From Anolis sagrei (Eukaryota; Chordata; Lepidosauria; Squamata; Anolidae): DNA of 64,000 nt. The position numbers and the translations under genes are program-made. The first letter of the stretch is position 1. Each line of letters opens with the position of its first letter. This document shows, piece by piece, positions 17,994-29,200 of the stretch. Location: contig NC_090023.1 in the NCBI RefSeq assembly GCF_037176765.1, forward strand, positions 213,154,506 through 213,218,505, written 5' to 3'. The notes beneath the pieces were generated by a model. It had not been told where the DNA came from. It was given only the letters and a program-made list of their open reading frames with translations, and ran no database searches.

Positions 17994-18480
17994 CACCGGG
18001 ATTGTGGCGCAGCTGCCTGAGTGTCAGCTGCATTAAGATCACTCTGACCAAAAGGTCATGAGTTTGAAGCCAGCCCGGTTTGGAGTGGGTTTCCAACCAA
18101 TTGTGTGTAGCCTGTTGTCGACCTTTGCAACCCGAAAGACAGTTGCATCTGTCAAGTAGGAAAATTAGGTACCACCTTAAAAAAGTGTGGGGAGGCTAAA
18201 TTAACAGATTTATGAGGCCATAAAGAAGACTCCAGCAAAGCATTCCAGCGGGGAAGCATGTGGGGAATGCGAAAGTGCTTCATCAGCATCACAGATGGAC
18301 GATGAAAGCGACAGCCCCCCTGGCAGCCAGAAAATGTTAAATAGCCTCTGTGTATATCTGTATATGTTTGTATGTCAAAAAATTGGCATTGAATGTTTGC
18401 CATATATGTGTGCACTGTGATCCGCCCTGAGTCCCCAGCGGGGTGAGAAGGGCGGAATATAAAAGCTGTAAATAAATATA
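17994..18480 (+). mobile_element. tRNA-derived SINE with L2-type 3' tail
   Basis: The head has an A box (TGGCGCAGCTGCCTGAGTG) and B box (GGTCATGAGTTTGAAGCC), then GTGTGTAGCCTGTTGTCGAC, CTTTGCAACCCGAAAGACAG and ACAGATGGACGATGAAAGCG. It ends CCGCCCTGAGTCCCCAGCGG, GGTGAGAAGGGCGGAATATA and (AAATA)n. That 3' end is the same as the L2-type LINE tails elsewhere in the window, so L2 is the likely mobilising partner. Near full length (about 485 bp). Confidence 0.85.
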
Positions 18481-18606
18481 TTATCAGTATAATATATAGA
18501 AATAAAATTGTAATGTAATAATACTAATATATTATATATAATAATGTAATATAATATATATTATATATACTACAACTTATGATATAGTACAATATATTAT
18601 ATAATA
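18480..18606. repeat. AT-rich low-complexity tract
   Basis: TATAATATAT-type sequence with A+T above 90%, between two SINEs. Confidence 0.85.
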
Positions 18607-18610
18607 AAAA

Positions 18611-18900
18611 GAGCCACGGTGGCACAGCAAGTTAAACCGCTAAGCTGAACTCTGCGGGATGGGGTGAGCTCCCATTGTTAGCCTCAGCTTCTGCCAAGTA
18701 GTACAAAAACATGCAGAGATGAGTAGGTCAATAGGTAGCTCTGTGGTGGAAAGGTCATGGCACTCCAAGCAGTCACGCCGGCCACATGACCATGGAGGTA
18801 TCTATGGACAACACCAGCACTTCGGCTTAGAAATGGAGATGAACACCACCTCCCAGAGTCAGACTTGACTAGACTTAATGTCAAGGGGGAAACTTTATTT
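18611..18900 (+). mobile_element. Sauria-type SINE
   Basis: GAGCCACGGTGGCACAGC head, GTCATGGCACTCCAAGCAGT, GAGATGAACACCACCTCCCA and CAGAGTCAGACTTGACTAGA tail. The B-box region is partly deleted. Confidence 0.85.
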
Positions 18901-18948
18901 TTATTATTTATTTATTTATTTACTGTATTTATACCCCGCTATTCTGAA
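18901..18948 (-). mobile_element. LINE 3' tail fragment, (TTTA)n plus TATTTATACCCCGC
   Basis: The (ATTT)n run followed by ATACCCCGCTATTCTG is the 3' end of L2-type elements in minus sense. Confidence 0.4.
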
Positions 18949-19978
18949 GATGTCCCTGCCTTGGTCCTTTCACTATTGGCTGCTGCTTCCCGGCGGATGT
19001 CAGGTGGTGCAATACCGGCTAGACAGTGTAATTTCTCCAGTGGTGTAGGGCGCTGACACCCCGTGATAATGTGGCATGTCTCATTCAGAGCCACATCCAC
19101 TGTTTTAGTGTGGTGAGATGTGTTCCACACTGGGCATGCATACTCAGCAGCAGAGTAGCACAGCGCAAGGGCAGATGTCTTCACTGTATCTGGTTGTGAT
19201 CCCCAGGTTGTGCCAGTCAGCTTTCGTATGATATTGTTTCTAGTGCCCACTTTTTGCTTGATGTTCAGGCAGTGCTTCTTGTAGGTAAGAGCACGGTCCA
19301 GAGTGACTCCCAGGTATTTGGGTGTGCTGCAATGCTCCAGTGGGATTCCTTCCCAGGTGATCCTCAGAGCTCGGGATGCTTCTCTGTTCTTGAGATGAAA
19401 GGCACATGTCTGTGTTTTGGATGGGTTGGGGATCAGCTGGTTTTCCCTGTAATAGGCAGTAAGAGCGGAGCCCCCGGTGGCACAGTGGGTTAAAGCACTG
19501 AGCTTGTTGATCAAAAGGTCGCAGGTTCGATTCCGGGGAGTGGCATGAGTTTCTGCTGTCAGCCCTAGCTTCTGCCAACCTAGCAGTTCGAAAACATGCA
19601 AATGTGAGTAGATCAATAGGTACCGCTCCGGCGGGAAGGTAACGGCGCTCCATGCAGTCGTGCCGGCCACATGACCTTGGAGGTGTCTACGGACAACGCT
19701 GGCTCTTCGGTTTAGAAATGGAGATGAGCACTACACCCCAGAGTCGGACAAGACTGGACTTAATGTCAGGGGGACTACCTTTACCTTTACCTCATATTCT
19801 ACTGTGTTCAGTGATGCTTATTCACAAATAAGTATGCTTAGGATAGCAATTTTAATTATGTATTAAAGTTGACCTTCTGTATCCATGGATCTTATATCTT
19901 ATATCAGGCAGTAAGAGCACCTAGAGCTTTGGAGAACTTCTGCTCAACCATCTCAAAGCTCCCTGCTTGAGCTTGTCA
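18949..19978 (-). mobile_element. Jockey/I-group (Vingi-like) LINE fragment, split by a SINE insertion
   Basis: The minus strand encodes [80 protein letters not shown] and [15 protein letters not shown]. This is about 95% identical at protein level to the copy at 51735-53050. The SINE block 19467-19905 interrupts it; 19906-19978 continues it. It covers only the RT C-terminal region. Confidence 0.85.
19454..19918 (+). mobile_element. Sauria-type SINE plus about 113 bp extra 3' sequence, 13-bp TSD
   Basis: AGGCAGTAAGAGC is duplicated at 19454-19466 and 19906-19918. The SINE itself spans about 19468-19792 (GAGCCCCCGGTGGCACAGTG ... CAGAGTCGGACAAGACTGGA ... CCTTTACCTTTACC). The following 19793-19905 is not SINE and ends in a TTATATC repeat, so it was co-inserted, as in a 3' transduction. 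Confidence 0.85.
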
Positions 19979-20143
19979 AATGTTGTGACATGATGATACA
20001 GAAAGGAGAAATTAACCTGGGAGATAACGTTAGTATGGTGGACACCCAGTAAAACAAATCCTCATTTGGAAGCTCCTGCGACGTCATCGCGTGACGAATG
20101 TTTATTGTAGAAAACCAGTAGCCAATGGCAGGAGGCGCCCGGG

Positions 20144-20156
20144 GTTGCTAGGAGAC
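20144..20156 (+). promoter_or_regulatory. RFX X-box, copy 1
   Basis: GTTGCTAGGAGAC matches the RFX X-box consensus (GTTGCT, one spacer base, GGAGAC). It lies about 160 bp upstream of the CFAP43 ATG, and a CCAAT box lies 18 bp before it. Confidence 0.7.
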
Positions 20157-20250
20157 GGCTTCGGGCCCAAGCGAGTCCTCCCAAACAGAGTTCCCTTTCC
20201 AGTGGCCCCGCCCCTCTGGCACGTGCAGCCAATGACAGGAGGGGCCCGGG

Positions 20251-20263
20251 GTTGCTAGGAGAC
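20251..20263 (+). promoter_or_regulatory. RFX X-box, copy 2
   Basis: The same 13-bp X-box as at 20144, again preceded by a CCAAT box. It lies about 54 bp upstream of the ATG. Confidence 0.7.
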
Positions 20264-20316
20264 GGGTGCATACGACGACCAAGGCTGGGAGAGGAGTTTC
20301 CTAAACTGAGAGTGCA

Positions 20317-20390
20317 ATGGAGGCCGGGGCTTCCAAAGGGCCTTCTCGGCGCCCGGCGACCCCTCAGCATAAAGCCGAACTGGAAGTGAG
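20317..20390 (+). CDS. CFAP43: CFAP43 exon 1 (start codon)
   Basis: The ATG at 20317 gives [17 protein letters not shown] and ends KAELEVR with the Arg codon split. The donor is gtgcaa at 20391. An alternative gtgagg donor five bases earlier would break the frame into exon 2, so the later one is chosen. The residues VRW across the junction match the family. Confidence 0.85.
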
Positions 20391-23300
20391 GTGCAAAGGA
20401 ATGGGGGTTCAGGGAGAGGAGGGGGCGAGGCAACCGGGAAGTTGTGGGGTCTCCTATTTGCATTCCTAGAGGCCATTTCCCTCATTATTTTTCCTAACAG
20501 TGGCACGTTTACGTTGGGCCTAAATGCCATAAAGCGGCTGAGGGGGAAAAGGAAAAGGCCTGAGGCTGTTAGGAATTGTGGGAGTTGAAGTCCAAAACAC
20601 CTGGAGGGCCCAAGTTTGCACATGCCTACCCTAAAGGCATCAGTTCCTAGCTGATCATGGAAGCTAAGCAGAGCCAACCCTTGTGGATTTCAATGGCTTC
20701 TCTGTGTAGTCTGACATGGTGGTTGTTGGTGTGGTCCAGCATTTCTGTGTTCTCAAGTAATATGCTGTGTCCAGGCTGGTTCATCAGGTGCTCTGCTATG
20801 GCTGACTTCTCTGGTTGAAGTAGTCTGCAGTGCCTTTCATGTTCAAGCATGTGGACAATTTCAACAGAAAGGAAGAGACCATGAAAATGAACAAAATCTG
20901 GCTACCAGTATTAAAAAAAAACTCTAAAATTACAACAGCAAAACAGCAGAGAGGAAACAACCAGTCACATCTTAACACCTCTCAACAAAAGATTTTCCCA
21001 GGCTCAGCCAGGCCTTCAAATGTTAATGAAGGTGGTCAGTTGAAACATTCACACCTAGCTCCAGCAGAGAAGAGCTCTTTGCCCCACCCCAGCCATTCCA
21101 CAGATATATAAACCCATTTTCCTACATCCAACAGACCTCACTACCTCTGAGGATGCTTGCCATAGATGCAGGCGAAACGTCAGGAGAAATGCCTCTAGAA
21201 CATGGCCCTATAGCCCGAAAAAACCCACAAGAACCTACCACCTCTGAGTATTGCTTAACTAAGAAAACCTTACCCTTCGTGGTAAGGGTAGACCATTCTG
21301 CCAAAACATATGCTACAAACTTCTTTTTAAAAAAATGTATTTATAAATTTGTCCAACAAAATGTATAAGCATACATTAGTCTCTCTTTTTACAGTATCTT
21401 AGACAAAAGAGTATGTCATATTATATACAATCTAACGGTAAATAAACATCAAAAACATCTTTAATAATATTTCTTATCATTATTTTTAAATTTCCATTAC
21501 AACTTATGCTACATATAACTCTATCACACACCTTTTATCCACTTATACATATTGTATTTCTTTAAAATTATTATTATACCATTTTTTCCCCTCTTCCCCT
21601 TACCTTTAGTTTGTGCCCCCTTACCCTTAGTTCCCCAATTCCCGTTACCTTTAGTTTGTGCTACAAACATCTTTCTCTCAAGGCACATCTACACCAGGCA
21701 TGGCAAACTCCATAGCATTAATTGTATACTGTGGACAGTACCCACTATCTTCCAGTTAGCCTCAGAGGTGCACACTTTACATAGTTGAAGGTTAATTTTT
21801 AAAAAAGTTTATTTATTAATGTTGCTTTTTAATACCTTTTCATCACTACCTCTGAGGATGCTTGCCATAGATGCAGGCAAAACGTCAGGAGAGAATGCCT
21901 CTAGACCATGACCATACAGCCCGAAAAAACCTACAACAACCCAGTGATTCTGGCCATGAAAGCCTTCGACAATACACTTTTCATCACTATTTACACTTGT
22001 TCCAGTTAGGTGCGGATATTCATGAACCTTTTGTGTAAACATTTGTAAATCCTATTACACTTATTTTCATTTGATGCAATTCCATCTAGTAATAATAATG
22101 ACAATACTACTACTACTACTCTCCCTGAAGGGACTCAGGGCAGCTTACATGGGAACCAAGCCCAGTCATCATAGTTAAAATATTTTAAAAATTGAACATA
22201 TGTTGCCATAATTATTATGTTGAAAAATAAAAAAGTCTACACACAGCTGTGTTGACTATTATTTAATATGAACTGATCATAAACATTACTGTCTTTTGGG
22301 TTCATCTACACTGTAGAATGACTGCAGTGTGACACAATATTAATGCTACAGAATTCAGGGAATTGTAGTTTGGTAAGGCACCAGCACTCTTTGGCAGAGA
22401 AGGCTAAAGACGGTATCAAACTACAACTCCCAGCATTCCATAGCACCTGAGCTGGCAATTAAAGTGTCTAACTGCATTAATGTTTCAGTATAGATGATTA
22501 TCTGTTAAAAACATAGGTTTTCTGTGGCATTACAGAACACAAAGAGCTTTAAACTATCCAGTTTTCTATGATGAAAAAAAGCTGTACTTTTTAAATGTCA
22601 TATAATTCTGCTGTTCTTATTTCTTTCTAAGATGGGTTCAGGGATTCACCAACAGGAATGTGGGCTTTGTTAACAACAGTACTATCTGTTACCCTTGTGG
22701 AAATTACATCATTTTCATTAATACTATAACACGGGACCGGACTCTCTTGAGATGCCACAGTGGATGCATAGGAGCCTTTGCAGTAAATGCAAACCAGCAT
22801 GTAGTTGCATTTTCAGACCGGCTGTTAAATCCTGTCATCTCCATCTATAACTTTCCAGGATTAAAGAAAGTAGCTAAATTGACAGGTAGGTTTGACTGTA
22901 TCCTCTTATTTAATAAACAAGAGTGACAAAACAAATAGATTATGAATCAAAAATATTAAATAAACTACAATCACAATCCTAGTAATTCTTTTTCAGATTT
23001 AGTCCCAGAAATAAATAAGATGAGATGTACTCTCAGGTAAAGTGTGGCAGAGGTAGCAAATATCTGTGATATTCAGCTGGTAGAATTCAATGGCAAAAGG
23101 AGACTATCTCTCTTTCTTACCTCAATTTCCTTTGTGTGTGTGTCAGCATAGAATACAGGATGGGAAAGATTTTGCTGTAACCATATGCTGAATATTGGAG
23201 TTAGACCAATATATTTAGGTGCCTCTCTTGAGAGCAAAAAGTCAAGGTGTGATAGCACTATTTAGGCTTCTAGATAGCCCTATTCTTTAGATTTGTTTGC

Positions 23301-26236
23301 TCTGGACCTCAGACTGCTTGCTGATACACACTGACGGTCATCTAGGCTAAAAAGGAAGTACACAGGTTTTCCCATCCCTTACACCCTTTTGTGCGGGTAA
23401 AGAGATACATCATCACTTTTGAGAAGAGATGTTAAATATTATAGGAAACACAGCAAAATTCTAGCCTGATATTCTAAAAAAAGAAATAAAGTTTACATTA
23501 TATTATATTATAGGACCAGCCAGCTTGGACTACACCTTACTTGCTTTCAGTTATGGAAGTCCTTACCTGGCTAGTTATTCCTCACTTCCAGAATTTTCTC
23601 TTTCAATATGGTAAGTGTTGGGCACATTGTTTAAGTATGGACAAGTATATATTCCTTCATATTGCTTACAAATTCATAGCTGATTTGATCCCTTAGAACA
23701 ATACCACAAACATTAATGTATGCATATAAAGATACAGATGCTTATTTTCCATATGCACACTTGTATTTCAAAAACAATTGTAGCAATTCTAAGGCAAAAT
23801 TCACACAATATATTTTTTCCAATATTGCCCAATCATTCTTTCATGGCAGCACAAAACATTTTCGCATCTGAACAACAATCCCTCTGTTAAGAAACCAGAA
23901 AAAAGGATTTAAAGTTGGCTTCCAGATCCAGAGATGTAACAAACCAAGGCCCTTCTTCACATGTAACATAACACTTATAGTAGTTTAGCTGTTCTAATTT
24001 GCACATTGGTTTGTATGTAGCGTTTCTGCCTCTTACATTATAAATATATAATAGGACTTTTGTGAAAAACATTAGTGCCACAGATCCCTCCTGTTTGTGT
24101 GGAGCCAAAGCTATTACAGAGGCCTTTGGTATTGAAAATGTTTCCAAGCAAATACAGTATTTCTATGCATTTTTCCAAGTCACTGCTTTCTAGTTACTCT
24201 TTTCCTAATAACCCACAGATTAGATTCACTCACTCACAAGTAGTATAGTCTTTTATAAATTTGCTTATCTACTACAGTACAAAACTAGAAATATGATTTC
24301 AAAGTTCACCACATTCATATTGTTGACTCATCTAAAATTTTAAAATTAATGGCAATAAAAATATATTCCTGCAATTTTTTAAGAAGGCATTTGAAGCTGA
24401 TGAGTTCCAGCAGGCTGATTCTTGGAACCAATTGACCTCTTTTTAGATGCTTTGTTTGTAGTTAATTTTTTGTTGCAAGATTTTTTGTTGATAACTGTTC
24501 TTTGTTTTGCCTATATGTTATATGATATGTAATTTGTTTTATGTTTTTAATTATCTCAATTTTTAAAATATAGATATAATAATAATTATTATTATACTAA
24601 TATACTTTATTTATATTCCTCTCTATCTCTCCGAGGGGACTCGGAGCGGATTACAGAGTACATATAGGGCAAACATTCAATGCTGTTATACAATTGACGA
24701 CAACAACAACAGTGATTGGGCTAAACATATAATTATTCAAAACATAGTAATACTTGCTGTCTTCTCCTGTGGATTAGGGACTGGCAGAAAAAAGTTCTCT
24801 TGTGCAGTCAGTCACAACCAGGAGTAGAAGTTACTGGAATGAGTTTTAATCCCATGAGCTGGCACCAGTTGTGTTTGTATAGTGGGACTTCTGTTACCCT
24901 TTGGATTGTTGAAAGAAATAACGAAGAGCACGTTCTGAAGTCAAAGTAAGCATATGTGCTGTGTTTCACACATTACAAAAAAGATGCTTTAATCCTAACT
25001 ATTCCCTGTCTTTGAAAGTAAACTCCCCTGCTTGTAACCAGTATTTTCCAAAGTCCTTCCACATCATTTTTCTCCTTGCTCCAGGCCAGTCAAGCTTCCA
25101 GCTGAAGATGGCACTTTAATAGATGAACAAAACACCTTCTTCACCCATCCCAGTGTCAGTGATTCTTATTTTGGCCCATTGCTGCCCAATTCGGCAATTG
25201 CTGGTTTAGTAGGCGATGAAGCAGAAACATTTCGGGTGAGCAATGCTGTCCAATTAATTACAGGCAGTCCCCGGGTTATGAACAAGATTGGTTCTATAGG
25301 TTTCATTTTATGCTGAATGTGTATGTAAATTGGAACAGAAATATTTTTAAAGTGTAACTCTAGCCATTTTTAAAAGTTTTGGATAGCATAGGGAAGAGAT
25401 AATACCCTTGTAACATCTGCTTTCTGTCTGTGCCCCAGTTCAGGAGATTTTGCCTCACTTTCTGCCTCTGTGAGAATTGGATTTTGAAAATTTGGGTTGC
25501 TGTGGAAACAAGGATTGATGAAAAAGCTTCAGTAGAGACACCTTTCCCCATGATAACTCTTCGATATGTGAATTTCCCTTCCTAAGGGTAGATTGTCTCT
25601 CACCACCTGTTGTCTCACCAGTTGTAGCTAGAAGTCATATGGATATCTGTAACTCAGGGACTGCCTGTACTTGAATCTAGGGACTTTACTGTAGTGATAC
25701 TGATGTAAGATGTCATAGCGTATACATTGATTGAGTATAAGTACTTTTCTCAGCAAAATGTGAGCAGTTGCAGATAGTGCTAGAAACCTAGAGAAAGCAA
25801 AAAACCTGAGAGATGTGGATATCATGATTTTAAAAAAGTATTATCTTGGAGGAGAGGGAAATTTCCAGATGTCTTCTTATGGAAGCAAAGAAGTTAAAAT
25901 AAATATATGAATGGCACATATGGTTTCCAGCTCCATGTGTATCTTCAGTGGAAGAGGTTATAGAATTTTGTTTTAGAATTCAGTTTAAGCACAAAGGAGA
26001 CATGTAGTTAAGAAGTACATTCACAACCTTTTTAACTGTTCTGACCCATTCCTTTTCCATGCCCTAACAAATAGACATGAAAAGTAGGCAGGATTTTTTC
26101 TTTTAATATTGATGGTTGTTGGGTAATTCCATGCTTATGTTGCTGTTAGTGTTATTTTTTGTTCATGTTGTGACTCTGTATGTTTTGATGTTGTTGCTTG
26201 GAAACCACCCTGAGTCTCCCCTGTATATAAATAAAG

Positions 26237-26282
<46 letters not shown>

Positions 26283-29200
26283 ACAATAAGTAGAAATGAG
26301 ATGCCCAACTCACTGGACTACTAGCTTGAGATGGGTGTGAAGAGCCTCACCTTGTGGCCTCTGGTAAGGCATGCTTTGTCCCAGCTGGTATACTGGTCAG
26401 CCTATTGGCTACTCATGGTGTTGCCAGCCAATCTTGTATCTACATTTCCAATGGGGGAATTTTTAGGAAAATGTTAGCAGCATATGCTCCAAGTAATTTC
26501 TCGCCATTCAAACAAACAGATTTGTCCTGAATGGGGAGAATGGAAAATTGAATAAACAAAACTGATTTCATCTAAATCTTGTCATTTTCCACCCAATTGA
26601 AGCCAAAAGATGATATTCAACCTTGTGTTCACCCTACTGCCCACTGCTGGACTCCATCCTTTGACCTGTATATGGGCTGCGAAGAAGGATTCTTCTTGAA
26701 AATTGCTGCTGATACATTCAAAGCTGCTATTATCAACCCCAAACCTTCAACAGATGATAAAGGTGAGAATCAACTTCCAGCTAAACATGTTTCCAAGCTT
26801 CTTTCAAGTCAATGGGATTATGGCACCATTTATGGTATGTGTGTGCTTGTGCACGTGTGTGTGTGTATGTACGTATGTAAGAAAGCAGCTACATTTTTAA
26901 GGAATGTCTAGATGTGATCATTTGACTTGTTCCATACACAGAATCACTAGTGTTCTAAATCAATGTTTCCCAAGTTGTCTAATGTGAGATACTGGCAATT
27001 GTTGTTTTCCACCAAACCAGAGATCAGCTCATTAGATACAATATTTTACACTGCGCATGCAATGTTTTCCACCAAGCCAGAGATCAGCCCATTGCATACC
27101 AAGAACCATTGCTTTGAGTAGTACTGTTCTAAGTTTTGGAAAATGGAAATCTCTATAACCTTTTGGAGATTTTATGATCTTTGGAAAGGCATGACCTTGT
27201 TAGAAGTCATAGCCTTTAAAAAAACGATGCCATAACCTCTTGGTAAAAGCATTATGTATTAGAGTCATAACCTTTTAAGAAAGTGACATTCATGCAAGGC
27301 AATTAGGTTTCTCAGCTGTTAAACTGATGTACCTAGATATGTCTTTGAAGATATGCCAATGCACACACACATATATATTCAGCAGAGTTTCAGAAGTGTT
27401 CTTTTTAGTTGCACAAAACATCTACTCTCCCTTAAAATATATTTGCCTTTAAATCATGCCCTCAAGAGACAAAAATAAGTAGACTTCTTTAAAAGTAACA
27501 TGGTTGGTTTACTCACAAACTTCACCATACAGGTACTTTGAATATCAATCCAGTTACAGATAGGATTTGAAGTAGTTTCTCTGTGTAGGTAACATAGGAC
27601 ATCATTCTTATAATCAACAGTACAAAGTCCAAAGCATCTCTTTGTTCTGAGAGCCTAGTAGAGCCTCTGTCTAGTCTGAAATTCTAATAGAATATCTAAG
27701 CATACTGTTCCTTCTGAAATCTATAGCATACAGTTCTTGGTGTCTTCTTAAAAGCATACTGTTCTAAAATGGAGTCTGAGTCCTGAACAAGTCCAGACCT
27801 GATCACATGGTTTGCAGCCCCTCCCATAACAAAGAGTTAAGGTGGAATTGCATACCAATATATACACATATACACACACCTTTACAATATAGTAAACAAT
27901 CTGAATTATATACATAGCAAATAACTAGTGGAGGCTTGAAGAAGGTTGCTATTGCCAACAGTAAGTAATTAAACAAGTCTCAATAAAAGATATGTATACA
28001 AATAACACAACTCATAGATTGCTGTTTTAAAGAGAGCAACTAGTTAAAACTACATCTCTGAATATTAATAAGTATTTTGAGCCCTCATAAGTTTTGTACT
28101 TCTGGAAACTGAAATGGTGTCCCAGAATGGGATGAGGCTGAGACATCTACTCTGAAATATAAAAGGGATCTTGACATACACTGAGATTTGGTTCCAGGAC
28201 CACCCATGGATATCAAAACCTGAACTCACAACAAATGTCATAATCAGAAATGTTATCACTGATCCACCAGTTTTTGTCAGAATGTGCAGAATGTATCATT
28301 TACAGAATCTTTAGTATTGTTAATTAGTAATATAATAAGTGAAAGTATTTATTTATTTATTTATTTACTTCATTTAGATGCTGCCCTTCTCACCCTGAAG
28401 AATCAGTCAGAAAGTATCCCAGTCAATACTGGGCAGATGGAGGTGTTTTGTTAATAGTATAAAAACTACTTCCCATTTGCTATCATATTGCTTGCACTGG
28501 ATATTACTTCTTATATTAGAAGTGCTGTTAGGGGTCTGTAATCTCCATCTTACCAATGTAGAGATTGTCAGGATAGCTGGGGTTTGATGCGGCTATAGGA
28601 GTTCCCGGGACTGTATTTAAATTCTAATATATGTTGATTTTGTTTACATGTACAAGTAGATTTGTGCAATAGAAAACCAATGTTTATTTTTATTTACATT
28701 ACCGTATATCTGGTTCTAGCAGAGATGTCAATAAATAATGTCGGTCACAATTGAACTAGTCTTACTTCCTTTACAGCAAAAAAACGGACAACTTTTCGAT
28801 CACTCTCACATGCTTCAATTAAACCTCAAGGTATTTACCTTGTAGTATTAACTGCTTTTGTTGAAAACACTTGCACTTCAGGAAATTATAGTATTATTGT
28901 TCATAGACCTTATTGTCAGATAGAAAACAGAAAGTTAAAAAGACTTATAAAATGAGAAAACCATGTTTTTCCAAGTATCTTTCCCAGAAAATTGATCAGC
29001 ATTAATATGTCAGTTTGAAAGCCAAGAAAACCAGCTTTTCCAGATAGACTTTCCTCTTACTGTAATTTTATTATTACTATTAGGTTTTTTTTAATTTCCA
29101 AAAAAATAAGTTCACAGAAAAAAACATTTGTAGATCCAAATACAATGTAAGAACAGTAGCGAGAGAGAGGCGGGGAAAGAGAGAACGAGAGAAATAAATT

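Larger units (their letters stand above)
20060..20316 (+). promoter_or_regulatory. CFAP43: CFAP43 promoter: CpG-rich with duplicated CCAAT/X-box module
   Basis: A GC- and CpG-rich stretch lies directly before the CFAP43 ATG. It holds a CRE-like GACGTCAT near 20080 and a forkhead-type TGTTTA at 20099-20104. Two near-identical 38-bp modules follow at 20121-20158 and 20228-20265, each with a CCAAT box followed by an X-box GTTGCTAGGAGAC. The X-box fits RYYNYY-N-RRNRAC exactly, the RFX binding pattern used by ciliary genes. A GC box (CCCCGCCCC) lies near 20204. No TATA box is evident. Confidence 0.8.

Noticed and set aside
20381-20390. Donor gtgagg at 20386 as the end of CFAP43 exon 1.
   Set aside because: It is a better consensus donor but would put exon 2 out of frame; the gtgcaa donor at 20391 restores the conserved VRWVQGF junction.
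23887-24147. An 86-codon minus-strand frame with protein-like composition inside CFAP43 intron 3.
   Set aside because: No recognised domain, no splice partners or repeat relatives, and the length is within chance for AT-rich introns. A protein search would settle it.
27410-27960. A possible old long terminal repeat in CFAP43 intron 6.
   Set aside because: No paired ends, no target duplication and no family resemblance could be seen; left unassigned.
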